Source: Acidisoma silvae (GTDB lineage Bacteria; Pseudomonadota; Alphaproteobacteria; Acetobacterales; Acetobacteraceae). Taken from it: a stretch of DNA of 64,000 bases. The position numbers and the translations under genes were made by a program. Under the pieces are notes generated by a model that was given only the letters and a program-made list of their open reading frames with translations, was not told the DNA's origin and searched no databases. Location of the stretch: contig NZ_JAESVB010000009.1 in assembly GCF_020618775.1 (NCBI RefSeq), positions 1 to 64,000 on the forward strand, in the 5' to 3' direction. Positions 26,334 to 33,631 of this stretch are shown here, one piece after another (positions within the stretch are counted from its first letter, which is position 1; every line of letters starts with the position of its first letter).

Positions 26334-27380
26334 ATGCAAAATTGGAGCGATGCGGTGATCTTGGCGGATGTGGTGGCTGCGGATGACCAGGGTCTGAAAC
26401 CACCCGATGGACGCCGGCACATTCATGAGATGGTCGCCGAGGCATTGCAGGCGGCCGTTCGGTCCGGGGCGATCAGCGGTGGCGCCATTCTGCGGCCCTC
26501 CGCCATAGCGGAAGCCTTTGAGATCAGCCGTGTTCCGGTCCTTCGTGCTTTGGCAACCCTGGAGCAATCCGGGCTCGTCGCCCGCCGCTCGCTGCGCGGC
26601 TTTGTCGTGGCGGGCCCGATCGGCGCAGAGCATAATCTGTCAAAGGCCGAGATTCAGGACATCGTCCCTCATGCCATGCAGGATGCCGTCAGGTTTCGTA
26701 CATGGCGCAATCGCATCTATCCAGATCTGGAGCGGGAAGTTGCCGGGCGGCTGTTGTTTGGGCATTTTCAGATCAAGACCCAGGCCCTGGCGCAGCACTA
26801 CCGTGTCAGCCGCACCGTTGCCAATGAACTGCTGGTCGGTCTGGAACGTGTCGGCATTGTGCGGCGGGAATCCAATGCCCGTTGGTATGCAGGCCCTTTG
26901 ACCAGAGACCATATCGTCGAGCTCTTCGAGCTCAGAATTCTGCTCGAGCCTGCGGCCCTTTTGCAGGCAGCCACTGTTGTCACATTGCCCGAGCTAAGCG
27001 TGATGCAGCAGCGCGTTGTCGACGCATTGCAGCAGAAACGGGCCTGTCCGCCGCCCCTTTTGCATCAGCTGGAAATCGACCTCCATCACGGCGTTGTCCT
27101 GCGCTGTGCCAATAGCCAATTGCGTGACGTTCTTTATCGTTGCCAATTGCCGCTGATCACCAGCCATCTCGCCTTTGGCATTGAACAGGACCGGCCCGAG
27201 GTTCCCCCTATGCTATATGCTCACGCGGAAATTCTGGCCGCCATGCTGGATCGGGATTTTGCCAATGCCGCCTCGGCATTGGCGGAGCATCTGCGACAGT
27301 CGCGCCTGGAGGCTTCCGCAAGAATTTTACGCGTGCCAAGTCATATCGGTCGCCCGCCGTCTTATATGCAACGCGTTTAA
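26334..27380 (+). CDS. GntR/FCD-type regulator with two winged-helix domains
   Basis: A 348-residue predicted regulator. Residues 28-95 form a GntR winged helix ('AIAEAFEISRVPVLRALATLEQSGLVARR'). Residues about 128-188 form a second, similar unit ('ALAQHYRVSRTVANELLVGLERVGIVRR'). From about 193 an FCD-like all-helical ligand domain begins ('HIVELFELRILLEPAALLQAA'). FadR/FCD regulators are normally 220-250 residues with one DNA-binding domain, so the extra unit is unusual. No ribosome site is seen before 26334, and a GTG at 26355 (after GGAG) is an alternative start. It is divergent from the second CUT2 operon, which it probably controls. Confidence 0.78.
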   Translation: MQNWSDAVILADVVAADDQGLKPPDGRRHIHEMVAEALQAAVRSGAISGGAILRPSAIAEAFEISRVPVLRALATLEQSGLVARRSLRGFVVAGPIGAEHNLSKAEIQDIVPHAMQDAVRFRTWRNRIYPDLEREVAGRLLFGHFQIKTQALAQHYRVSRTVANELLVGLERVGIVRRESNARWYAGPLTRDHIVELFELRILLEPAALLQAATVVTLPELSVMQQRVVDALQQKRACPPPLLHQLEIDLHHGVVLRCANSQLRDVLYRCQLPLITSHLAFGIEQDRPEVPPMLYAHAEILAAMLDRDFANAASALAEHLRQSRLEASARILRVPSHIGRPPSYMQRV

Positions 27381-27442
27381 ATCCTGAGCCAAAGGGCATA
27401 GACGTCCAACAAACACGTTTTTTGGAACCGTCAGCGGACGAT

Positions 27443-27622
27443 ATGGCGCACAAGAAACCTCACCTTCCAACGAAGATATGTGTCGCGTGCGCTCGGCCGT
27501 TTGCATGGCGGAAAAAGTGGACGCGGGATTGGGATGCCGTCAAATTCTGCTCCGAAAAATGCCGGAGGCTGGGCATCTCGGACAAGGCGCCGCATCGTGA
27601 CAAGGACAGAGATCAGCCGTAA
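27443..27622 (+). CDS. DUF2256 zinc-ribbon-like small protein
   Basis: A 59-residue protein that fits DUF2256 throughout: 'KICVACARPFAWRKKWTRDWDAVKFCSEKCRR', with two CxxC/CxxxC pairs able to bind zinc and a basic surface. The ATG at 27443 is used because the family begins with 'MAHKK(P/S)'. It is often found near cryptochrome/photolyase-type genes, none of which is present here. The function is unknown. Confidence 0.85.
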   Translation: MAHKKPHLPTKICVACARPFAWRKKWTRDWDAVKFCSEKCRRLGISDKAPHRDKDRDQP

Positions 27623-27663
27623 ACGATGCCCATGATGGCCGGCAAAACTCTAGGAGAGCGTCG

Positions 27664-28020
27664 ATGGCGCGCACGATAAAACCGTTGAGCAGCCCGATCT
27701 TGGAGCGCCTCACCCATGTGCTTGTCCGCTATCTGGGGATCTGCCCATCCAGCCCTGAAGCTCTTGCAGCCGTGGTCCAGCCAGATCTGACCTTCGTCAG
27801 AACACTGAAAAGCGCCTATTGGGAGGCCGGCGAAGACCTCGATTCGCCGGATAGGATCGCGTTTTTTCATCTTATTGCCCGCCGTTTTGCCGGCGAACCT
27901 TGGCCTGCACAGGATAAGGGCAAAGACTATTTCACCAAGACATTTTTGCCCAGCCTGCAAGAGGGTGCGCTGGCGGCTGGTTGGACGGTCGTAACGCCTG
28001 ACAGTAAACGCGGCGGCTAA
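27664..28020 (+). CDS. Hypothetical protein, 118 residues
   Basis: Not recognised. A good AGGAG ribosome site precedes the ATG, and codon use is like the neighbours, so it is likely real. The chain looks soluble and mainly helical, with 'RLTHVLVRYLGICPSS' and a tryptophan-rich middle 'SAYWEAGED...GEPWPAQDKGKDYFTKTF'. It follows DUF2256 by 41 bases on the same strand. Confidence 0.55.
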   Translation: MARTIKPLSSPILERLTHVLVRYLGICPSSPEALAAVVQPDLTFVRTLKSAYWEAGEDLDSPDRIAFFHLIARRFAGEPWPAQDKGKDYFTKTFLPSLQEGALAAGWTVVTPDSKRGG

Positions 28021-28042
28021 GTTTTTCGCCGTTTTCCGTCCG

Positions 28043-28303
28043 TCAGTGGATTGAATGCGGTCCCGCGCAAATAGAATCTTCTGATTCCTGATCGCGTTTC
28101 ATGGCGATTTCGACGACATGAGGCTGCAACTCTGCAAAGCAGCCGCTTTTGATTAAAGCGACGGCAGCATCCATGGCGGCGACAGCATCAGGGTATCGGC
28201 TGCCCATGGGAACATCAGATGCCCAATCCAGCGCCAAAGGAACACGCAAGCTAGGATGAACCCAAATCAAAACGGCAGTGTGATGACCGTTGGTGCCTGA
28301 CAT
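28043..28303 (-). CDS. Hypothetical protein, 86 residues
   Basis: Not recognised. The ATG at 28303 has 'GAGGTTTAAA' right before it, a good ribosome site, and is preferred over 28357. The product is soluble, with 'WVHPSLRVPLALDWASDVPMGSRYPDAVAAMDAAVALIKSG', reading as a beta strand followed by a helix. It is convergent with the 118-residue gene. Confidence 0.5.
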   Translation of the reverse strand: MSGTNGHHTAVLIWVHPSLRVPLALDWASDVPMGSRYPDAVAAMDAAVALIKSGCFAELQPHVVEIAMKRDQESEDSICAGPHSIH

Positions 28304-28830
28304 TTTAAACCTCAATCCGACGCTTTCGGGATTAGGCGCAGTCCAGTCTCGTGACAATAGAGAACCGCCCTGCCCTATCCCAATTACTTAGCGTAAAGCG
28401 GTTTAGTGCCATTTTTTAGAAAATTCAAAAGTTTTTTCTAAGAACAAAAACTCAAAGTAGTTATTTATCGGGTTATTTTATTCAGCAGGCTTGTCTTTGT
28501 GGAGAGCATTCGTGCTCGGCCCTCAGCTATCGGCCCAGGATATTGTTCTTTTGTTCAGAGGTTGCGCCAAAATATAGGCGTTCATCTTGAGCTAGCTTCA
28601 ACAAACAGGCGGCTTCTACTGCCAAATATCTAGGCCTTGTTTGGAGGCTTAACTATATAATACCAATTATTCAAACGAGTTAGTGCTCAGGCGCTTGGTC
28701 GCGCGACTCTTAATCGATCCGGAATTCACGTCGCCCCTATCCCTCAGGCCAAGGGCCTTGCCTTGCTTTTGAACGGAGCGCCGGGTTCTCGGCCGTGGAC
28801 CATGCCACTTAAAGCAGATAAATTGGCGCC
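28304..28830. other. Intergenic region, AT-rich, no gene seen
   Basis: About 530 bases without a credible gene. It has an 8-bp inverted repeat TTAGAAAA/TTTTCTAA (28416-28423 and 28434-28441) in a strongly AT-rich stretch, perhaps a terminator or promoter element. Base composition is lower in GC than its surroundings, which may mark acquired DNA around the PIN-like gene. Confidence 0.45.
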
Positions 28831-29430
28831 ATGGCATCTGTCCCTCGGTTTACAGTCGACCCGACCTGCCTCATCGCGCTGGCGCATGATGGGTCAGCGG
28901 TCGAGCCTATGCGCGCTCTGATCGAGGCTCATAACGAAGGCCGCATCGAGCTAGGAGTTATCGCCCTGTCTCCTTCAGAAAAACAAGGAGGGCTTCATTA
29001 TGCGGAAACATTCAGTATTTTTGAGAAACGGCGAGCAGAGCTGAACATTGGCCACTTGCCGCTGGTTTTGCCGAAATTGTATTTGGATATTGGATTTCTG
29101 GATTGCGCATTGGTCGCGCATGACGAAGGCGATTTGGAGCGGCAGCTCCATGGTCTGCTCCACCCCGAGGTTGAATTTTCCTACGACCTGTTTTGTGAGA
29201 ATCTCGGACTAGATCCGCGTGCGCCTGGATGGTTTGGCCGTCATCGTTGGCGTAACGCTAAATGTGACGTTCTAGCGATCTGGAGCCATATAAACGAAAA
29301 ACGGGACGTCTTCGTGACGACCGACGCAACATTCCTGAATGCTCATTCTTTGCTGGCAAATTCTTTTGGCGCCGGACGCATATGCTGTCCCAAGGTCGCG
29401 GCAATGAATGCGCTTACGGATCAGTGCTGA
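28831..29430 (+). CDS. PIN-like domain protein (possible ribonuclease)
   Basis: A 199-residue protein. 'FTVDPTCLIALAHD' at the start (Asp10) and 'CDVLAIWSHINEKRDVFVTTDATFLN' near the end (Asp146, Asp165) resemble the acidic residues of PIN nuclease domains, where they hold Mg2+ or Mn2+. The middle region (about residues 50-130) is not like typical VapC toxins, which have about 130 residues. There is no antitoxin-like gene immediately upstream; only a non-coding AT-rich stretch precedes it. The last 17 bases overlap the convergent Fet4-like gene. I regard the fold as likely and the activity as unproven. Confidence 0.55.
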   Translation: MASVPRFTVDPTCLIALAHDGSAVEPMRALIEAHNEGRIELGVIALSPSEKQGGLHYAETFSIFEKRRAELNIGHLPLVLPKLYLDIGFLDCALVAHDEGDLERQLHGLLHPEVEFSYDLFCENLGLDPRAPGWFGRHRWRNAKCDVLAIWSHINEKRDVFVTTDATFLNAHSLLANSFGAGRICCPKVAAMNALTDQC

Positions 29431-29950
29431 GCGTATCGGCAATGCGACGCCGCGCATTGCGCAGGTTGGCTGTGGCTTTCCCCAGGTCCTCTTCCACTTC
29501 ATCGAGTTCTTCGGGGAGGGCGACGGCTTTAGAGAGCGCGGCAAACCGCGCTTGAATAAGGCGCATGTCGGCATCGCTTAAATCTTCAAGACCGAGGAGA
29601 GCATTACGCGCTGTTTCATTGGCGCGGATGAGTTCATCGAGTTTAATTTGAATCATCCGCGTGTCGCGATTTTGCCCATGCTGAAGGAGAAACACCATCA
29701 AGAACGTAATGACGGAGGTGCCTGTATTAACGACAAGTTGCCATGTGTCGGAATAATGAAACAGCGGCCCCGTGACACCCCAGACAATAATAACAAGGCA
29801 GGCCGTCACGAAAGTTAATGGCCTGCCAAGAAGAACGCCCGTTTTTTGTGCGAAGCGAGAAAATAGCACCTCCATGGCCTTCTCCTTGTCTGGCTTTACT
29901 TTGCGGGCATGAGGCGCTTCAAGAGTCATGGCAATGGCGGGTTCGGTCAC
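29414..29950 (-). CDS. Low-affinity iron permease family protein (Fet4-like)
   Basis: A 178-residue protein with two hydrophobic helices ('PLTFVTACLVIIVWGVTGPLF' and 'WQLVVNTGTSVITFLMVFLLQ'), then the conserved 'HGQNRDTRMIQIKLDELIRA' and a long charged helical tail. This arrangement defines the bacterial members of the family named after yeast Fet4. Despite the name, iron transport has not been shown for most bacterial versions, and two helices alone would need oligomerisation. The tail is probably a coiled coil. Confidence 0.82.
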   Translation of the reverse strand: MTEPAIAMTLEAPHARKVKPDKEKAMEVLFSRFAQKTGVLLGRPLTFVTACLVIIVWGVTGPLFHYSDTWQLVVNTGTSVITFLMVFLLQHGQNRDTRMIQIKLDELIRANETARNALLGLEDLSDADMRLIQARFAALSKAVALPEELDEVEEDLGKATANLRNARRRIADTLSTDP

Positions 29951-29988
29951 GGCCAGCCGCCGTGACCGAATGATCGGCGCGACCTTGC

Positions 29989-30246
29989 TTAAGCGCGGTA
30001 GCTCAACATGCCAACCAGGCGATCTTCACCGCTATCCGCTTCATCAAGCTTGAGACCGACCACAGTCAGGCTTTTATTTTCCTGCTGGTAATCTTGCTCG
30101 GTCGCAGATGGGGCCTTGAAGCGAAAGCTACGCCCATCATCGAGCAGGCCCAGCATTTCGCTGTTCTCCTGAAGCTGAATGATGAATTTTTCACCGGGGA
30201 CAGGCTTTTCTGACGCTTTGACATCAATTTCTGCACTTGTGGGCAT
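29989..30246 (-). CDS. Hypothetical protein, 85 residues
   Basis: Not recognised. The ATG at 30246 has GGAGG ten bases before it. The small, acidic, soluble product looks beta-rich ('KFIIQLQENSEMLGLLDDGRSFRFKAP', 'SLTVVGLKLDEADSGEDRLVGMLSYRA'). It lies 38 bases upstream of the Fet4-like gene on the same strand and may be expressed with it. Confidence 0.5.
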   Translation of the reverse strand: MPTSAEIDVKASEKPVPGEKFIIQLQENSEMLGLLDDGRSFRFKAPSATEQDYQQENKSLTVVGLKLDEADSGEDRLVGMLSYRA

Positions 30247-30478
30247 AGTGGGCCTCCGTCTTGCTAAGTTGCAAATCTTGACAGGAGATTGGAACTGCAT
30301 GGTCGGCAACAAGGCCGCTCCGGAAAGCTTGCACAATATCGCGTTCAATTCCGAGTGCTGTGGTGCGCTGTCGTGCGGCGACGGCAAGCTTGCCGCGCTC
30401 CTAGTTCTGCCCACGTCAAGCCGGCGAAACACTTTCGCGTCGCCGCGCATGAAAGGGTATCCGGGTCAATTCCATCGT

Positions 30479-31417
30479 CTACACGGCGCGGAGCCAGGTC
30501 TCCCAGCGCGGATCATGGAAAACCGCGCGGGCGCGCATATGCTTCCAGACGCCGTATTTGTAGAAGTCGAAGTCGAGAGCCGAGACTTTCTGCTGCACCA
30601 TGGACCAGGTCGCCCATTTCACGTCCGCCAGCGCCTTATGGACGGTGACACGGGCAACGGTCGCGGGGTCCGCGCGGCCGAAGTAATGCTCGATCAGCGC
30701 GTATTCCGTTGCCTCATCAAAAAACATCTCGCCGAACCAGATGCCGAGGTCGTAGCAGCGGTCGTTATTGGAGGCGTATTCGTAGTCGATGAGCATGATG
30801 GTGCCGGCATCGTCCACCATGAAATTGCCGGCCATCGGATCATTGAAACAAGGCACGAGATCGAGGCCTGAGGCTTCCAGCGCCGCCCGCGCACGGCGAT
30901 ATTCCAGATCCAGCCAGGCGAAATCAGGCGGCACCCAGCCGCCGAGCGTCCTGACCTGATCGACATGCTCGTCGATCATGTCGAAAACCGTCTTGGTCAG
31001 CACCAGCGGCGCCGCGTCATGCAATTGGCGATACACATCCAGCGCCGTGCGGCAAAGGTCAAGATTGCGAAAATCGACATGCGTGCAGGACCGGCGTCCC
31101 TCGATGAAGTCCGAAATCTCAATCCCGTCCGCCGCCAGATATTCGTAAACTTTCGGCCCTATGCCTAAAGAGGCCGCCTTACGGCTGGCATCCAGGGCGG
31201 CCGCGCGGTCGATGAACATCTCCGTCCCTTTACCAGGGATTTTGACGAAGAAGCTGGCGGGATCGTCGCCCAGCCAGACGCGCCAATTCGGATTGCTGAT
31301 GCCGCCTGACACCGGCGCATAGCGCAGATCCTGCCCGGCCCAGGCGGAGACGCGGCTGACCGCTGCTTCCAGGTCAATCTCGGCTTCCGTATCCGCCTCT
31401 CCCAATCTGCGTTCCAT
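30479..31417 (-). CDS. Choline/ethanolamine kinase-like phosphotransferase
   Basis: A 312-residue kinase of the APH/choline kinase fold. 'YAPVSGGISNPNWRVWLGDDPASFFVKIPG' is the ATP-binding loop with lysine. 'LVPCFNDPMAGNFMVDDAGTIMLIDYEYA' holds the catalytic Asp193, Asn198 and metal-binding Asp211, with Asn in place of the usual His before the catalytic Asp, as choline kinases often have. It probably phosphorylates a small alcohol or aminoalcohol in the cytoplasm. It is the last gene of the operon, 3 bases after a second phosphotransferase of the same superfamily. Confidence 0.85.
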   Translation of the reverse strand: MERRLGEADTEAEIDLEAAVSRVSAWAGQDLRYAPVSGGISNPNWRVWLGDDPASFFVKIPGKGTEMFIDRAAALDASRKAASLGIGPKVYEYLAADGIEISDFIEGRRSCTHVDFRNLDLCRTALDVYRQLHDAAPLVLTKTVFDMIDEHVDQVRTLGGWVPPDFAWLDLEYRRARAALEASGLDLVPCFNDPMAGNFMVDDAGTIMLIDYEYASNNDRCYDLGIWFGEMFFDEATEYALIEHYFGRADPATVARVTVHKALADVKWATWSMVQQKVSALDFDFYKYGVWKHMRARAVFHDPRWETWLRAV

Positions 31418-31420
31418 GGG

Positions 31421-32335
31421 CTAGATCCGATGCAGGTGCTGGGCGAGCTGCGTATCGCGCAACGCAGAGCGCGCGCGCAGCAGGCGCCATTCGCCGTATT
31501 TGAGGAATTCAAGACCGCGCCGGGGCGAGATCTTGGACAGAACAAGCCCGCGCAGGCCCCAGAGCAGGTCATCGGCCACGCTATAGGCGCGGCAGCGGAG
31601 CAGCGCGCTCTCCGTGCAACTGCCATCCTGCATCGCAATGGCCGCGCGCCAATCCGCCTCGAACAGGCAGGCTTCGCCCAGGATACAGGCGAGATCGTAA
31701 TAAGGGTCGCTCATGCCGGCGCAGTCGAAATCGACCAGCATGACGGCGCCCCCTGGCCCCAGCATGATATTGGACGCCTGACCGTCATTATGACCGGGTG
31801 CACGGTCGAAGCCTGATGCGGCAATCGCCTGTTCGATCTGTCCGGCTGTCCGCGCCAACTCCGGCATGTCACCCGGCAGCGCAGTGCCGCGGGCCGCCGC
31901 CCGCGCCAGCCAGGACCGTATTTCCGCGAACACGTCCCACGCCCTGGTCAGTGGCACTGCTTCGCGGAAAGCCTTTTTGGCCGCAATCACAGCGGCCAGA
32001 ACATCGGCATTTTGCAGATCGCCCAGCCAGGCATTGCGCCACGGCGAGGCGAGATACTGAAATCCGACGGCCTGCCGATCGGGTGACGCGAAGAGCACAT
32101 CCGGGCCGACGTTCTGCCCGGCCGCTGCCACGGCACCGTCGTAAGCCGCAACAGCGTCGATTGCGCCTGACATATCGGGCTCCAGGCATTTGAAGAAGAC
32201 CTGCTCGCTCCCTTTAACAGCGATTGCATTGGACCATTCCACCGCCTGCCACATGGGCGAGGCAACGGCGGCCACGCCAGGGCGCAGAACCGCGCCGGCC
32301 CAGGGTGACGCCGCAACAGCGTCCGCGATACTCAC
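31421..32335 (-). CDS. APH-family phosphotransferase
   Basis: A 304-residue relative of the downstream kinase with about the same architecture. 'RAPGHNDGQASNIMLGPGGAVMLVDFDCAGMSDPYYDLA' carries the full catalytic HND (182-184), Asn189 and metal Asp202. The N-terminal lobe is divergent ('VFFKCLEPD' gives the ATP lysine). The start overlaps the amidohydrolase stop by four bases. Two kinases in tandem may act on different positions of one substrate or form a heterodimer. Confidence 0.82.
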   Translation of the reverse strand: MSIADAVAASPWAGAVLRPGVAAVASPMWQAVEWSNAIAVKGSEQVFFKCLEPDMSGAIDAVAAYDGAVAAAGQNVGPDVLFASPDRQAVGFQYLASPWRNAWLGDLQNADVLAAVIAAKKAFREAVPLTRAWDVFAEIRSWLARAAARGTALPGDMPELARTAGQIEQAIAASGFDRAPGHNDGQASNIMLGPGGAVMLVDFDCAGMSDPYYDLACILGEACLFEADWRAAIAMQDGSCTESALLRCRAYSVADDLLWGLRGLVLSKISPRRGLEFLKYGEWRLLRARSALRDTQLAQHLHRI

Positions 32336-33588
32336 GCGCGACCTTTCAAAACGTCCAAACCTTCATCGCAGAGTTTGAAAAGCATGCTGGCCAGGATCTC
32401 GACGCCGAGTTCGATATCCTCGGGTGCGGTATATTCGGACGGATGGTGGCAGACACCGCCGACGCTCGGCACATTGACGACGATGGAGGGGCAGATGGGG
32501 ATCATGCAGATGCCGTCATGCGCCGCGATGGTGTCGAGCCGCATGGTGTCATGCCCCAGTTCCGCCGCGCATTCTGTCGAAAGCGCCACCAGCCCTTCGT
32601 CGAAATACCCGACCGGACGGCGGTCGATGAAGCGCGTCTCATGCGTCACGCGCGCGATGGCGGCCCCTTCATCGGCGGCTTGCAGCATCTCGGCCTCAGC
32701 CCAGTCCAGCACGGCCTGATCGTTGGAGCGCAGTTCCAGGAACATCACCGCCTCACCCGGCACGACATTGGGGGAATTCGGGGATACTTCCAGCCGTCCG
32801 ACGGAGGTGTGCAAGGTGCCGGCGGCGCGCGCCGGCATGGCGCCCAATGCGGAAATCAGATGCGCCGCGCCCAGCAGCGCGTCATGCCGGTCCGCCATCG
32901 GCGTCGGTCCCGTATGGGCCTGCCGGCCGATATAGGCGAGCCGGTATTTCACCGCGCCCCAATGCCGCGTGATGGCCCCAAAATGCTGGCCATTCGCCTC
33001 CAGCACTTTCGCGCATTCCACATGCAGCTCGATATAGGCCTGCGGATAAGGGAAAGGCTTGTCGCGGCCATCATAGCCGATGTCTTTCAGCGCCTCGGCG
33101 ACCGTAATGCCGTCGCCGTCCTTCCGGCTGAGCGCGTCCTTGGCCGTCATCATTCCGGTATAGACGGATGCCCCGAGCAGGCTGGGTTGAAAGCGCGCGC
33201 CTTCCTCATTCGTCCAATCGACAATGGCGAGGTTGCAGCGCGGCGCTTTCCCGCTTGCGGCCATCGCCTCCCGCACCGCCTGCACCGCCTCGCAGGCGGC
33301 CAGTACGCCATAGGCGCCGTCGAAGCGTCCGCCGCGCGGCTGGCTGTCCAGATGCGAGCCGGTCATCACGACCGGCGCGTCCGGGCCGGCCCAATCCAGC
33401 AGCCCGACCATATTGCCCATCTCATCGACGGTCAGCCGCATCTCCTGCTCAGCCAGCCAGGCCGCCAGGTGGTCACGCGCCGCACCGTCCTCGGCCGAGA
33501 GCGTCAGCCGGTGCATGCCGCCATCCGGCGTGCCGCCATGGGGGATGAAATCATCCATCAGCTTATGAAGGCGGGCTTTGTTGATCAT
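32332..33588 (-). CDS. M20-family Zn-dependent amidohydrolase (allantoate / N-carbamoyl amino acid type)
   Basis: A 418-residue di-metal hydrolase. 'GSHLDSQPRGGRFDGAYGV' supplies His79 and Asp90, 'WTNEEGARFQPSLLGASVYTG' has the catalytic and metal-binding Glu pair, 'AYIELHVECAKVLE' replaces the normal 'ELHIEQGPVLE' (His189 kept, the Gln-Gly changed), and 'HHPSEYT' near residue 390 gives the last metal His. The family cuts C-N bonds in allantoate, ureidoglycine and N-carbamoyl amino acids. The altered 'VECAKVLE' points to a different substrate. It is co-transcribed with kinases and a peptide-type importer. Confidence 0.87.
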   Translation of the reverse strand: MINKARLHKLMDDFIPHGGTPDGGMHRLTLSAEDGAARDHLAAWLAEQEMRLTVDEMGNMVGLLDWAGPDAPVVMTGSHLDSQPRGGRFDGAYGVLAACEAVQAVREAMAASGKAPRCNLAIVDWTNEEGARFQPSLLGASVYTGMMTAKDALSRKDGDGITVAEALKDIGYDGRDKPFPYPQAYIELHVECAKVLEANGQHFGAITRHWGAVKYRLAYIGRQAHTGPTPMADRHDALLGAAHLISALGAMPARAAGTLHTSVGRLEVSPNSPNVVPGEAVMFLELRSNDQAVLDWAEAEMLQAADEGAAIARVTHETRFIDRRPVGYFDEGLVALSTECAAELGHDTMRLDTIAAHDGICMIPICPSIVVNVPSVGGVCHHPSEYTAPEDIELGVEILASMLFKLCDEGLDVLKGRA

Positions 33589-33631
33589 AGGGGTTTCAGT
33601 CTTCCGTAAAGCAGAATCAGGGCGCCGATCG

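Noticed and set aside
30179-30871. 230-codon plus-strand frame
   Set aside because: Most of it overlaps the choline-kinase-like gene and the 85-residue gene in antisense; the free part has no recognisable sequence.
32224-33609. 461-codon plus-strand frame
   Set aside because: It runs antisense to the amidohydrolase gene, which has convincing zinc-site motifs, and is rich in Arg/His/Gln like other shadow frames.
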